Source: Stentor coeruleus
Taxonomy: Eukaryota; Ciliophora; Heterotrichea; Heterotrichida; Stentoridae
Direction: 5' to 3'
Length of the DNA stretch: 57,134 bases
NCBI GenBank assembly: GCA_001970955.1
Contig: MPUH01000399.1
Location: forward strand, 1-57,134
The notes beneath the pieces are model-generated. The model was not told the DNA's origin and made no database searches. It worked only from the letters and a program-made list of their open reading frames with translations. Positions 31,563 through 40,925 of the stretch are shown in pieces. The first letter of the stretch is position 1, and each line of letters begins with the position of its first letter. Both the position numbers and the translations under genes were made by a program.

Positions 31563-32405
31563 TTAAATAAAGTCTAGAGACGATAAGGGCTCTCGAGATT
31601 TTATGAATGGTAGCTGCATAACAGTCTGTCTTCTATCTCTAGTATGTTTTTCTACCATAATCTTTTGTATCCTAAGCTTGTTTCCCACATTGGAATTATA
31701 GTTTCTGAACTCAGGGTTTAAATATTGATCTTCCTGTTTATCAGCAAGGTCAATAATACTAATTGGTGACCTTATCAAAATCTGTGAGTCAACACTTTTA
31801 TGAACTTTTCTTTTAGGATATATAGTTTTTTTCCTTGGTAAAATACCAAGTTTCTTATCAATAAGTGATGTGATCATATTATTCAGATTATTACTAGGCT
31901 TATGTCCTAGTGGTGAGTTTTTTGGACTATTTTTAATAGAAGGTAGCATGATATTCTGAGGTGAAGTATTAGTTGAATAGCCCTTATATATGTAGCCTTC
32001 TCCAAATTTGCGTTTATTTTTCTTTACTAAATAAGAAACGTTATCTTCTTGGAAACTGTCAAAACTTAATTGATCTAAGGATGATTTTGGATAATCGTTG
32101 CGTAGAAGCCTGTCAAGTCGTTCTTTATTCATTGTTTCTTGGACTCTGTTTTTATCTTTAAGATAAGCACTTAGTCTTTTTTTACCGTTCTGGTATGCAC
32201 GGCTAGCTTCGAATTTTATTGGGTTTAAGTCAGTGTTGGAAATTTGGTCATAGGCTAGGCTAAGACGAGATAATTGAGTTTGCATAGTTCGAGTGAGATG
32301 TTGAAAAGGTGGATTTTGTATATCACGACATTCTTTAAGAATAGTTTCTATTGTAGATGAAAACTTGAGTCTTGATGATGTTTTTTCAAGAAAAAATTCC
32401 CCCAT
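31563..32405 (-). CDS. hypothetical protein, 280 aa
   Basis: ATG 32405 to TAA 31563, starting 85 bp downstream of the RdRP start on the same strand. The N-terminal ~85 residues are helical (TMQTQLSRLSLAYDQISNTD). The rest is basic and Ser/Pro rich, with short basic patches such as PRKKTIYPKRKVHKS and DRRQTVMQL that could be kinase sites. No membrane segment, signal or recognised domain. Confidence 0.55.
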   Translation of the reverse strand: MGEFFLEKTSSRLKFSSTIETILKECRDIQNPPFQHLTRTMQTQLSRLSLAYDQISNTDLNPIKFEASRAYQNGKKRLSAYLKDKNRVQETMNKERLDRLLRNDYPKSSLDQLSFDSFQEDNVSYLVKKNKRKFGEGYIYKGYSTNTSPQNIMLPSIKNSPKNSPLGHKPSNNLNNMITSLIDKKLGILPRKKTIYPKRKVHKSVDSQILIRSPISIIDLADKQEDQYLNPEFRNYNSNVGNKLRIQKIMVEKHTRDRRQTVMQLPFIKSREPLSSLDFI

Positions 32406-32743
32406 TGTTTATATATTTTTATCAAAGAATGGCTATAAGTATAGGTTAATTAAAGATTAGAGAGTAATTCATAGGCTAAATATATATAGTTAAGAAGTTT
32501 AAAATTATAATATGATTACCTTAGAAACCAAACGATCTAATTTGTCACTGATCTACGTTAAATACAACTTTTTTCTTAATGATAAGGAATTGATTTAAAC
32601 TTATTTTACAACTTATTGTAAATAGAATTAGGCTGAAATTCAATTTAGATATAGGAAATTTAACTGGCTTATAAATATAAAAAATTATCTAACTATGGAA
32701 AATAAGTTTATTGTCCATGGATAAATATTACTATAAATAATTG

Positions 32744-33251
32744 GCTGATATTTCTACTTATATTAATGAAAAAGTTAAAGAGTGTGTAAAGGCTTCCAAA
32801 ATATTTGATGAATTTCTCATTTTCTATATAAATTCTAATAAAAAAGAGAAATACTATTGCTCTATTCTTAGGCTTTATGACTTGCTTTAGTCCAAATCAA
32901 GTTCCTTGAATTAAATTGGTATGACTTGAGTATCCAGGATCTACAAAAATTATTGAATGATTTATGGCTTGGTATATATAATTGCTGTCTGCTAAGCCAC
33001 AGTAGTCTCTCTAGCAATCAGTATAAATAATGTTTACCTTTTATCACATGTTTATTTATAATATTAGTAAAAGTTTTTTCAGTAAGGCTCAAAATTATGT
33101 AAAAAAAAACATTTTTTTTCTAGCATTTAACCAAACTCAATTCTCAACCTCTTATGAAATAGCAAAATGCGTAAAAAGATTTCCACTAAAGTATACAAGA
33201 TGCTATAAACTAATAACACTAAATTTAAGCATAAGGATACAAAGTATTTAA
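32744..33251 (+). pseudogene. decayed coding relic, unidentified
   Basis: From 32744 the plus strand reads as protein-like sequence (DISTYINEKVKECVKASKIF, then KYYCSILRLYDLL) and then passes several in-frame TAG, TAA and TGA codons. The frame seems to shift near 33030, where a 73-codon open frame ends at 33251. No ATG-led intact gene is present. The family is unknown. Confidence 0.35.
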
Positions 33252-33393
33252 TTGATTTAGAGGGATACTAAAAACCATGATTTCCCTGAGCTTGAAATTT
33301 TTCTATGCTTTTTTCTTTACAAATTTTTAGAAAGTTTTGCTTTTAAAACATAAAACTTAGATTACTATCTAATATAATATTTAATATTAGTCA

Positions 33394-33570
33394 AATTTCA
33401 ATAATATCCTAGTTCATTTGAGCTTTCAAATAATAAATCTACAAAGTTTACAAATAAATCATCATTGAAATACACAATAAAATTTCAATAATATCCTAGT
33501 TCATTTGAGCTTTCAAATAATAAATCTATAAAGTTTACAAATAAAAAATCATCATTGAAATACACAATAA
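33394..33570. repeat. two-copy tandem repeat, 87-90 bp unit
   Basis: The block 33394-33480 recurs at 33481-33570 with one substitution (ctacaaag/ctataaag) and a 3-base expansion of an A run. There is no N between the copies. It is non-coding and lies in the 3' flank of the EF-hand gene. Confidence 0.85.
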
Positions 33571-33722
33571 TATTTATTAAAAACCACAACATTCTAATCA
33601 TGAAAAAAAAAATCCTAATCATCCCCAACAACTTAACAAAAATTAAAAAAATCGCATATAAGCCAATAACTCATTCAAATTTATAAACATTTCCAACCAC
33701 ATCTCAAATGATATTACAATTA

Positions 33723-34724
33723 CTAATAAAATCATTCAGACCTAGGCCCTAAACTACGGTCCTTATACAAAGCTTGCATCCAAATCGTATATCCCAATCT
33801 ATTATTTCTAGCAACTCCATTTTTTCTCATAAAATCTTCAACAATCAACAAAGGTTTCTCCTCCCCAGCCAATAACGACATCATAATCTGTATTTCCTGT
33901 TTACTTAAACTTTTCTGCCCAGTATAATCACTAACAGAAAACGCAATCATACATTTTCCAATCCTATCCATATTTTGCTTATCAATAACATTTCCATCTA
34001 AACACACATGTTCAATCATATCATTGATTTCATGTAAATTAAAATGTTTACTCGCAAAAAACTCATTCAAACGTCTTCTCACAGACTCTGTCATTATATC
34101 CGCTGATAAAAAATTATTAAACTCCTCCAAAATATGCTCATAACGCATTTTTGCAAGGTCCAAACTTTGTATATGTGAGAAATGGGCCATAAGCTCTTGA
34201 AATTCTTCATTTTTTTCACTCCATTGAATGATTTCATTAAGTTCAAGTGTTTGACTGTTATCTTTATCTATATCTTTGAATATAGCTGCGGCCATAAGAT
34301 ATAGTTTTGAAGTTGTTGGTGGATATCCAGTACCTAATTTGCTTAAAGCTTTTGTAAATGCACTTAAGACAAGTGAAATTTCGTTTTTGTCGATATTTTC
34401 AGAGTTGTCGAAATCAAAAAGACAGAAAAGCATTTTTACTTTCCATTCAGCTGTGCCTTTGCAAGCAATTATAAACACAGCAAAGATTTCTAAAAGGTCA
34501 GCTTCAGGTTTACCATCGCTGAAAAAAAGAAAGGACCTTTCAATGTCGTTTAGGATTCCTCCGAAAATATCGTCGAAATGCCTGTAGGTTACTCTTAAAA
34601 GGTTTGGGTATTCTTCTATGTAGAAACTTAGAGCTTCTTCTACTTCTCGTGCAGTTATTTGAGATAAAGATGTGATTATTGAGTCTTCTCGATCGAATTT
34701 AAATGTAGTTACTAGTCCTCCCAT
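33723..34724 (-). CDS. EF-hand calcium-binding protein
   Basis: About 330 residues with at least two canonical EF-hand loops: DFDNSENIDKNE (around residues 108-119) and DKDNSQTLELNE (around 157-168). A third, weaker loop is DYTGQKSLSKQE (around 276-287). The arrangement resembles calcineurin-B/NCS-like sensors but is longer at both ends. MGGLV at the N-terminus leaves a Gly2, so myristoylation is possible but the motif is imperfect. It probably acts as a Ca2+ sensor or regulatory subunit, partner unknown. First stop TGA at 33732; if read as Trp, two more codons precede TAG at 33723. ATG 34724. Confidence 0.75.
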
Positions 34725-35011
34725 TTTTATTAGGAGATCCTGGCGTTTATAGAGAAATTCATGGGATATTTTTATGGGTTAAAGGATATTGTGAAGAATT
34801 AGATTATGACTTGCTTGGATTTTAGTAGATTTTTTGATGAGGGTTTTGATTTTGCTGTTTGGGTATGTTTTTATTGTGGTTAGGATAAGAAGATAACATT
34901 TTTTTAAACAGATTTATAGAACTAGATGTATTGATAATTATAAAGATTTAGTAAAGATAAAAATAGTTTTAATTAAGCTAATATTATTTAATAGAATAGT
35001 AATGCTATTGA

Positions 35012-35323
35012 GCTGATAAGTTAAGTAAAATCTTTAATGCAAATGATATACAGTCAGTTTATAACTATCATGAAGCAACAAAATACATTGAGAAATTAAT
35101 TTAGTATGATAAACTACATCCTAATAAGTTTCCAAGTCATTTTGCTCAGTCATTAGAGAAAAAAAAAGTTCAGATTGCCTAAATCAAAAGTTGTAATTAT
35201 TATCAAAATCTATATTAAGTTTTTTAATCCATTAGTTAAGTCATCTTTTATCAACTTCAGAAATCCAGATTTTTTTTGAATTCCAAACAGCAGGTTCTAA
35301 CAGAGATGGTATTAGAATTATAA
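35012..35323 (+). pseudogene. decayed coding relic with five in-frame UAR codons
   Basis: One plus-strand frame of 103 codons reads as protein without any frameshift (for example SVYNYHEATKYIEKLI and HPNKFPSHFAQSLEKKK). It is interrupted by five UAA/UAG codons, all at positions where Gln would be unremarkable, and ends at TAA 35321-35323. This is what CAA/CAG to TAA/TAG transitions in a dead gene would give. No family assigned; the composition recalls large ciliate membrane-protein families. Confidence 0.5.
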
Positions 35324-35357
35324 AATATTAGTCTTTAATTTTATAATATTTTATATA

Positions 35358-35771
35358 ATGGAAAATGATGCTTGGGCTGTTTATGTTCTGTTTCTAGAGC
35401 AGAATAAATTTTACATAGGGTCGATTCCTGAGAAAAATCTCGATGAAAGGCTTCAAAAGCATTTTAATAATCAAGGCTCTGCTTGGTCCCAGAAATATCA
35501 TCCTTTAAAGACATCCCGCCCAATAATAACTTGTGGATTAACTAAAAACGAAGCTGATCTCAAAGAGCATGAACTAACATATTTCTATATGAAAACTTAT
35601 GGTATAGACAATTGTCGAGGGCATATATATTCTCAAATAACATTGAGTTTAGGGGAATTACAGGCAATAACTAAACGAATTGCTCATGATCAAAGTTTAT
35701 GCTTCAACTGCTTTAATCCGGGACATTATATGAAATCATGCCTTGAGCGTCTAACTTCTTACAACTATTAG
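35358..35771 (+). CDS. GIY-YIG endonuclease-like protein with CCHC zinc knuckle
   Basis: 137 residues, ATG 35358 to TAG. Residues about 5-90 match the GIY-YIG nuclease fold: AVYVLFL and KFYIGSI supply the two motif strands, followed by the Arg of DERLQKH and the Glu of the helix KEHELTYFYMKTYG. GIDNCRGHIYSQ resembles the DNVRGGxY motif of large-virus and algal GIY-YIG proteins. The C-terminus carries CFNCFNPGHYMKSC, a perfect C-x2-C-x4-H-x4-C zinc knuckle. GIY-YIG enzymes cut DNA using these Arg and Glu residues; the substrate here is unknown. It is very compact, so it may be a domesticated or virus/mobile-derived nuclease. All expected catalytic positions appear present. Confidence 0.7.
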   Translation: MENDAWAVYVLFLEQNKFYIGSIPEKNLDERLQKHFNNQGSAWSQKYHPLKTSRPIITCGLTKNEADLKEHELTYFYMKTYGIDNCRGHIYSQITLSLGELQAITKRIAHDQSLCFNCFNPGHYMKSCLERLTSYNY

Positions 35772-35802
35772 ATCTGCTTACTTTGCAAAGTCATAAATAA
35801 CT

Positions 35803-36162
35803 TTATTTATTAAGTTTCTTAGCTAAATTCATAGATTCGCGCTTCATAACATGAAGTAAAGTTTGTGAGCTTTCAAGAATTTTCATATACGCGCTCTCAG
35901 TTTCTTGAATGGTTCTGTTATAGTTTTCTCTTGACTCAAGCTTTTTCTGTAAACTTTCTAAGTAAAAATTACGATTAATAAGGGTAAGTTTGTCTGTTAG
36001 TAAAGCGATTTGTCTTTCAATCTTACTTTTTTCCTTCATTTCTTCTTGTATCTGAATTTCAACCTCAACACGCTTTTCTTTAAGCGCTTCCAAGTGCGCC
36101 ACAAGTTGATTGTTGTAGTTTTGTAAAGATGCACCCTAAATACACTTTACTTGAGCTGCCAT
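35803..36162 (-). CDS. SSNA1: SSNA1 / DIP13 (NA14) microtubule-branching protein
   Basis: Spliced product is about 114 residues, matching animal SSNA1 (119). The first exon is four codons (MAAQ, ATG at 36162), then a 15-nt intron (36136-36150), then [19 protein letters not shown]. Removal restores the family N-terminus, which in animals also contains QGAxLQNYNN. Further conserved phrases are [34 protein letters not shown] and [16 protein letters not shown]. The protein is one long coiled coil. SSNA1/DIP13 forms filaments on microtubules and localises to basal bodies and axonemes. Without splicing an in-frame TAG would kill the gene. It is head-to-head with a STIL-like gene. Confidence 0.95.
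36136..36150 (-). other. 15-nt spliceosomal intron
   Basis: On the minus strand it reads GTAAAGTGTATTTAG: GT at the 5' end, AG at the 3' end, exactly 15 nt, phase 0. It contains the in-frame TAG that would otherwise truncate SSNA1 after eight codons. This size class is diagnostic of heterotrich ciliates. Confidence 0.93.
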
Positions 36163-36302
36163 AAAATTATATAGCATAATTCTTATATTTTTTCCATTCA
36201 AAACCCAGCACTTTCTCCTCTCACCAAAATCTTTCCTCCTCAATTTTTTCATATAAAATTAAACCCAACTAAAACCTAGCAAACTTTCTCTTTAAAATAA
36301 AT
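36163..36302. promoter_or_regulatory. 140-bp divergent promoter region
   Basis: Only 140 bp separate the start codons of SSNA1 (minus) and the STIL-like gene (plus). The stretch holds C-rich tracts and a TATATAGC element near 36169-36176, but no element can be assigned with certainty. Shared control is an inference from spacing. Confidence 0.4.
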
Positions 36303-37862
36303 ATGCTGAATAATAACCCTGAAACAGATGTTGAACTGCTTTTAACTCATTACAAATCAATTCACTTCAAAAGTAATACAGCTGAACTTTGGGATCGCAC
36401 CTCACAAGGTAAAACCATAGGAATCCGCACACAAACCATGCTTCCACAAATAACCTTATCTCCCAACGTCCTCCTTTCCCTTTCACGCTCAACAAGACAG
36501 AAAAAAATCGGTATTTGTATAGCTTCAAAATACTCACCAACTCATTATCTAAGTCTTTCAGCTGAAACTTGTATTTGGCCTGAGAACTCATCATTACCAA
36601 TTGCTGATTATCTTATATACTTAAAACCTACAAGTACTAATAAAATCATAGATAATCTGTTCTACGAAGAAAAATTATTAGAGAACTTCTTAACGAGTCT
36701 TGAGAAAATAGTTGCGAAAAATTCACCGAACTTGGAAGTTTTGGACCTGTGCAGGATGATGATTATGTTTGCAAGGGATAAATATTGTCAGAAACTCCTT
36801 TTAAGATGCGAAATGATCCTTCCTTATGTGAATTTGTTGTTTACTCCAATTAATGTGATGAAATTTGTCAGCTCTGCGGTAACGAAAAGGCTAATCAAAG
36901 CTGAAAATGAGGTTTTTGAAAGTGGAGTCTTGACGATGGATCAGAGTTCTAGAATTGTCCCTTTAGAAAACTCGGATCCAATGGCTTTGAAATATCCGAT
37001 TCTTGGGATTTGGGTAAAAGGTGTCCCACAAACGAACTCGTCCTGTAAATCTGTGAATTTAGTGCATCCTCTTGTATGGGCGGCATGTGTTAAATTCATA
37101 TTAAACAAGGAGTTTAAAGAGAAATTGTCCCCAAATCCACAGATTTGCGCTTTTTTGTTTATTGACTTTTCGGTTAAAGTCAAGTTTTTCGAGGTCTCTG
37201 CTCAGAAGGCCCCATCTTGGAAAACTTCATCCTTTTCTGCTGAGGTTTCTCTTGCTGCTGATGAATTGGTCCCTTTGCAGATTTCTTTTCTTAAAAAAGA
37301 TACGAGGTTTGTATTGAAGCATGCTGTTACAGAAAGCATATCATATCATTCTCAATCGACTTGCAACTCAAGGTCTTCAACACCACCTTCAGCTAAACCT
37401 CCGATTAGGAAACTTAAACTTGCAGCTTCAAGTCAGAAAGAAATGGAGAGACCAAAGAGCTATGATAAGATTATTGATGAACAGACCAAGCTTATAGAAA
37501 AACTCCAGGCCCAAGTTCTAAAGCTCCAGTCACAATTCATTTCAAGCCCAAAATCTTGTTCTTATATAGACTCCCCAGATCATTCAAAAAGTTTCAAACA
37601 ATCAGCAGAGACCAATACAACATTTTCGCTTTTCCAAAATAAAACAAAACTAAAAGTAGGTAAAAAAATCAACTTCGACTTTGATGACCATACTGATGAA
37701 ATGGAAGAAGACAAACGTAATAATGTTTATGTGACTCAAACATTTAAACATCCTATTGGCACTGAAATACCAAAAATCAACTATCGAAGTATAAGTGAAA
37801 GTTCTGAAGAAGAAGCAATGAAAAACTTACAAAAAAAGTATTTAAGTATGAATAAAGAATGA
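36303..37862 (+). CDS. STIL/Ana2/SAS-5-like centriole duplication protein (tentative)
   Basis: 519 residues. The N-terminus contains NTAELWDRTSQGKTIG, which resembles the LWDxTPxG start of the STIL N-terminal domain, followed by a beta-rich region to about residue 320. A Ser-rich linker leads to a short coiled coil at about 395-412 (IIDEQTKLIEKLQAQVLKLQ), very like the LQAQIxxLL coiled coil of STIL/Ana2. The end (SISESSEEEAMKNLQKKYL) loosely recalls the STAN motif. STIL recruits SAS-6 to build the centriole cartwheel. First stop TGA at 37860-37862, with TAG five codons later. The similarity is partial, so identity is not certain; the SSNA1 neighbour supports a basal-body role. Confidence 0.5.
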   Translation: MLNNNPETDVELLLTHYKSIHFKSNTAELWDRTSQGKTIGIRTQTMLPQITLSPNVLLSLSRSTRQKKIGICIASKYSPTHYLSLSAETCIWPENSSLPIADYLIYLKPTSTNKIIDNLFYEEKLLENFLTSLEKIVAKNSPNLEVLDLCRMMIMFARDKYCQKLLLRCEMILPYVNLLFTPINVMKFVSSAVTKRLIKAENEVFESGVLTMDQSSRIVPLENSDPMALKYPILGIWVKGVPQTNSSCKSVNLVHPLVWAACVKFILNKEFKEKLSPNPQICAFLFIDFSVKVKFFEVSAQKAPSWKTSSFSAEVSLAADELVPLQISFLKKDTRFVLKHAVTESISYHSQSTCNSRSSTPPSAKPPIRKLKLAASSQKEMERPKSYDKIIDEQTKLIEKLQAQVLKLQSQFISSPKSCSYIDSPDHSKSFKQSAETNTTFSLFQNKTKLKVGKKINFDFDDHTDEMEEDKRNNVYVTQTFKHPIGTEIPKINYRSISESSEEEAMKNLQKKYLSMNKE

Positions 37863-37981
37863 AGAGGTAAGAGTTAGAATTAAGTTAAATTTGTAATAAA
37901 TCAAAGTTGAATAAGTTAAAGCAAATTATATATTTTAAAAAGTTCCTAATTATATCAAATTAATGATAATTTTTATCTATT

Positions 37982-39424
37982 TTAGGTATTGGTTTTAATA
38001 ATTTTATATATCCAAAGGCCAATATTAGGAACATTTTGGTCAAGTTTTTCAGTAATAACTATATACTTCCTTGATGTGCATAGAGAAAAACTTCGAGATT
38101 TATATGATTGAATTCTAATAATCCTACAGAGAGACTTAGAATCAAACGAATAAATGCAGCATTTGCAATCTTTACCAACTGAAAGAAAATTCTTATTAGG
38201 AAGGGAAAATATCGTAACAACTGGCATCGAATGAGTTTTAAAAGTTTTTTCAACTCGTTTATTCTCGAGATCCCATATTTTAACAGTTTCATCATCAGAA
38301 CATGATATAAGTTTCATATCATCTTCAAAAATGATAATATCATTAACACTTTTACTATGAAACTCTAGAACAGAAATAATTTCCTTTGTTTGAAAATCCC
38401 ATAGTCTAATAGTAGCATCTTTTGAAGAACTAATTATTAAGCCTAACTTTTCACTTTTGATTATTTTTGTAACTTTTTGTGTGTGTCCATATATAGAAAA
38501 TACTTCATTAGTATTTTTTATATTAATAGCCTTAATGCTAGTGTTTTCAAAACTCCCTATAATATGATTGTATATTCGGCTTATAATAAAATATAGAAAG
38601 GGGCTTATCTGGATTGATTTTTCTATTAGTTTTGTTTTAAGATCCCAAATATAAATCATACCATCAGAACTTCCTGATATGAAGAAATCATCATTTTTTA
38701 AAAAATAAACACAGACTATATGTGCAGTATGTGATGTGAAAGTACTTCGAATTTTTTTAGTTGTGAAATTCCATAGTTTTACCAAGTTGTCTGATGAACC
38801 TGAAATTAAAAGATTGTATTTTGAAGAAAATGCTATGCAAGTGATGTAAGATGTGTGACCTTCAAGAGTATATTCAAGTCTTTTTTTGCTTATGTTCCAA
38901 ACTTTTATTGTACAATCAACTGATCCACTTATTCCCCATGCATCATCAGATGTTATTTTTATGCAAACTATTGGATTTTCATGTCCATGAAGAACTGCTT
39001 CTCTTCTTTTAGTTAATAGGTTCCATATTTTGATTGTGTTATCCGAGCATCCTGATAAAAGAAAATCATTTTCTATGCTAACGGCAAAGGTATTAACTTC
39101 ACTGAAATTTTGGAATATATGAGTGCATGAGAAATTTTTAGGGTCCCAAATTCTTATTGTTGAATCAATCGAACTTGATATAAGAAATGAAGGAAACAAT
39201 AAGAAACTTATAGTATCAGTGTGTTCTGTGAGCAAGCATATCTGCTGATGGTTTTCAAGATCCCAAACACGTATTGTCTTATCAGTTGAGCCTGAAGCAA
39301 GTATTTTTTCATTACTAGACAAAGCTAAAGCATTAACACTAAGTGAATGACCTTCTAAAAACATACCTAAATCATCTGTTTTTTGGGTATTCTTGTTTAA
39401 AGTTCTTGAAGCCAGAGATAGCAT
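37982..39424 (-). CDS. WD40-repeat protein, about ten blades
   Basis: 480 residues made almost entirely of WD40 repeats, ATG 39424 to TAA 37982. Typical units are LEGHSLSVNALALSS...SGSTDKTIRVWDL, GHENPIVCIKIT...TIKVWNI, GHTSYITCIAFS...NLVKLWNF and FHSKSVNDIIIF...ETVKIWDL. Most have the GH and WD dipeptides; one around residues 270-305 is degenerate. This number fits one closed propeller plus extra blades. No extra domain, signal or membrane segment is visible. Such proteins scaffold complexes; the partner cannot be told from sequence. Confidence 0.85.
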   Translation of the reverse strand: MLSLASRTLNKNTQKTDDLGMFLEGHSLSVNALALSSNEKILASGSTDKTIRVWDLENHQQICLLTEHTDTISFLLFPSFLISSSIDSTIRIWDPKNFSCTHIFQNFSEVNTFAVSIENDFLLSGCSDNTIKIWNLLTKRREAVLHGHENPIVCIKITSDDAWGISGSVDCTIKVWNISKKRLEYTLEGHTSYITCIAFSSKYNLLISGSSDNLVKLWNFTTKKIRSTFTSHTAHIVCVYFLKNDDFFISGSSDGMIYIWDLKTKLIEKSIQISPFLYFIISRIYNHIIGSFENTSIKAINIKNTNEVFSIYGHTQKVTKIIKSEKLGLIISSSKDATIRLWDFQTKEIISVLEFHSKSVNDIIIFEDDMKLISCSDDETVKIWDLENKRVEKTFKTHSMPVVTIFSLPNKNFLSVGKDCKCCIYSFDSKSLCRIIRIQSYKSRSFSLCTSRKYIVITEKLDQNVPNIGLWIYKIIKTNT

Positions 39425-39469
39425 TTCTTAATTAATATGATTTTTACTCTAAAGATATGAATTTTCTAA

Positions 39470-39853
39470 TTAAAGGTTAGCTTCTTTATCAAGAACATAA
39501 GCAACGAACTTCTCTACAGTCCTTTTTCCTTTATATTTTTCTACTAGATGACCGTTTTGGTAATAAAGTATACTTGGGTAACCTTTTATTTTCCATTCAT
39601 TCTTTGAAATAACGTTTGAAGTCACATCTAACTTGGCAAGAACTGTATGAGCACCAAGATCATGAAGTGCTAAGGCTGTATCTTCATAAATCGGGGTTAA
39701 TTTTTTGCAGTGACCACACCATGGTGCATAAAAATCTACGAGAATGGAAGGAAACTTGGCGATAGCATCATCTAAAGTATCATCAGTTAAAACCACTACG
39801 CTTTGCCCAAGACACACTGCAATAAAAATAGCAAAAATCTCTAGTTTAGCCAT
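39470..39853 (-). CDS. single-domain PDI-like secreted thioredoxin
   Basis: 127 residues: an N-terminal signal peptide (MAKLEIFAIFIAVCLGQS), then one thioredoxin fold with active site APWCGHCKKLTPIYED and the cis-Pro region KGYPSILYYQNG. The CGHC motif is that of protein disulfide isomerases, so it probably forms or rearranges disulfides in the ER. Classical PDIs have two such domains and a KDEL-type tail; this one has a single domain and ends KEANL, with no clear retention signal. ATG 39853, TAA 39470. It is 45 bp from the WD40 gene start on the same strand. Confidence 0.9.
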   Translation of the reverse strand: MAKLEIFAIFIAVCLGQSVVVLTDDTLDDAIAKFPSILVDFYAPWCGHCKKLTPIYEDTALALHDLGAHTVLAKLDVTSNVISKNEWKIKGYPSILYYQNGHLVEKYKGKRTVEKFVAYVLDKEANL

Positions 39854-40452
39854 TTTATATAATTACAACCCTAAACTCCATTCTTCTTAAATCTTTGCAT
39901 CTGTAAATTTACCTTTAAATGAGCTTTAAATTCGCATATCTTCTCAAATGAACAACTTTAATATTATGTCTTACTCTACTTCAATATTCTACCGTCATAG
40001 TTGGACTATACAAAGGAATTTAACTTTATAGAATCAATTTAAATTATTATAATGTACTTAAATTTCTAATAAAATGATATAAAGAACCAAAAATGTTTTA
40101 ATATAATAATAGGTAGTTTTTTGAAGATAAGATACTTGCTATAAAATTATAAACAGTTTTAAATGATACATTTAAAATTATCATAATTTTTATTTGATTA
40201 AGTGATGTAGTTAATATAAATACGTGCCCTTACAAGATTTTCATAACTATAGTTAATAATCAATTAAATGTTTTAAATAACTTATTTCAAAAATTATCGA
40301 AATTTTTATATCCAAAATATACTCTTACTATTAGCATTTTTCATATGACAAACACATCAAAAACCATAAATTCAACTTGAAATTTAATTTGCTCGCCGAA
40401 CCTCTCAACAACTATTTCTTAATTTTCCTAAAAAAAATTATAAAAAATAATT
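39854..40452. other. AT-rich intergenic region
   Basis: Part of a 4.3-kb gene-poor interval. Nothing assignable seen here. Confidence 0.4.
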
Positions 40453-40925
40453 ATGAATTGCATTCCACATCGCACAATCAAAGCTCCTGAATATCTATTA
40501 AATTATTTAACCTCAAAATAATTAGATACATTTTAGACTAAAAAAATTGAACTAGAAGGCTTAAATTATTAAAGTGTAAGTATTTTCAAGAACTTTAGAT
40601 ACTATATTTAAAACCTTGAATATCAGGAAGTATCATATGAGACATTATTTATCATAAAAAGGATTCTGATAAAATATTTAGAATTCGTCCTTGGTTTAAG
40701 ATAAAAACTTTTAAAGTTTTTTTGATAAGCTATCTTTTAGATAAGATTAGGCTTTTCTAGAAAATTTTAAGTAAGAAGAGCTTTGAAGATAAAATATTAA
40801 CTGAAAACATAAAGGAGTCGAAGGTATTAAAAGAATTAGTTTAACTAGAATTTTTTAGTTAAAATATGATGATTATAATCATGAAGAAAGCATTTGATTT
40901 TTGTTTACTTTGATATAAAGTTTTT
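40453..40925 (+). pseudogene. decayed gene relic with many in-frame UAR codons
   Basis: From ATG 40453 the plus strand reads MNCIPHRTIKAPEYLLNYL and continues as plausible protein through repeated in-frame TAA/TAG codons. It moves to another frame near 40760-40775 (SKKSFEDKILTENIKESK) with further UAR codons. Amino-acid composition stays protein-like throughout, unlike flanking DNA. It is interpreted as an old pseudogene with C-to-T type nonsense changes. Family unknown. Confidence 0.45.

Noticed and set aside
33030..33251. 73-codon plus-strand frame as a gene
   Set aside because: It looks like one frame of a decayed segment, with AT-driven composition and no domain.
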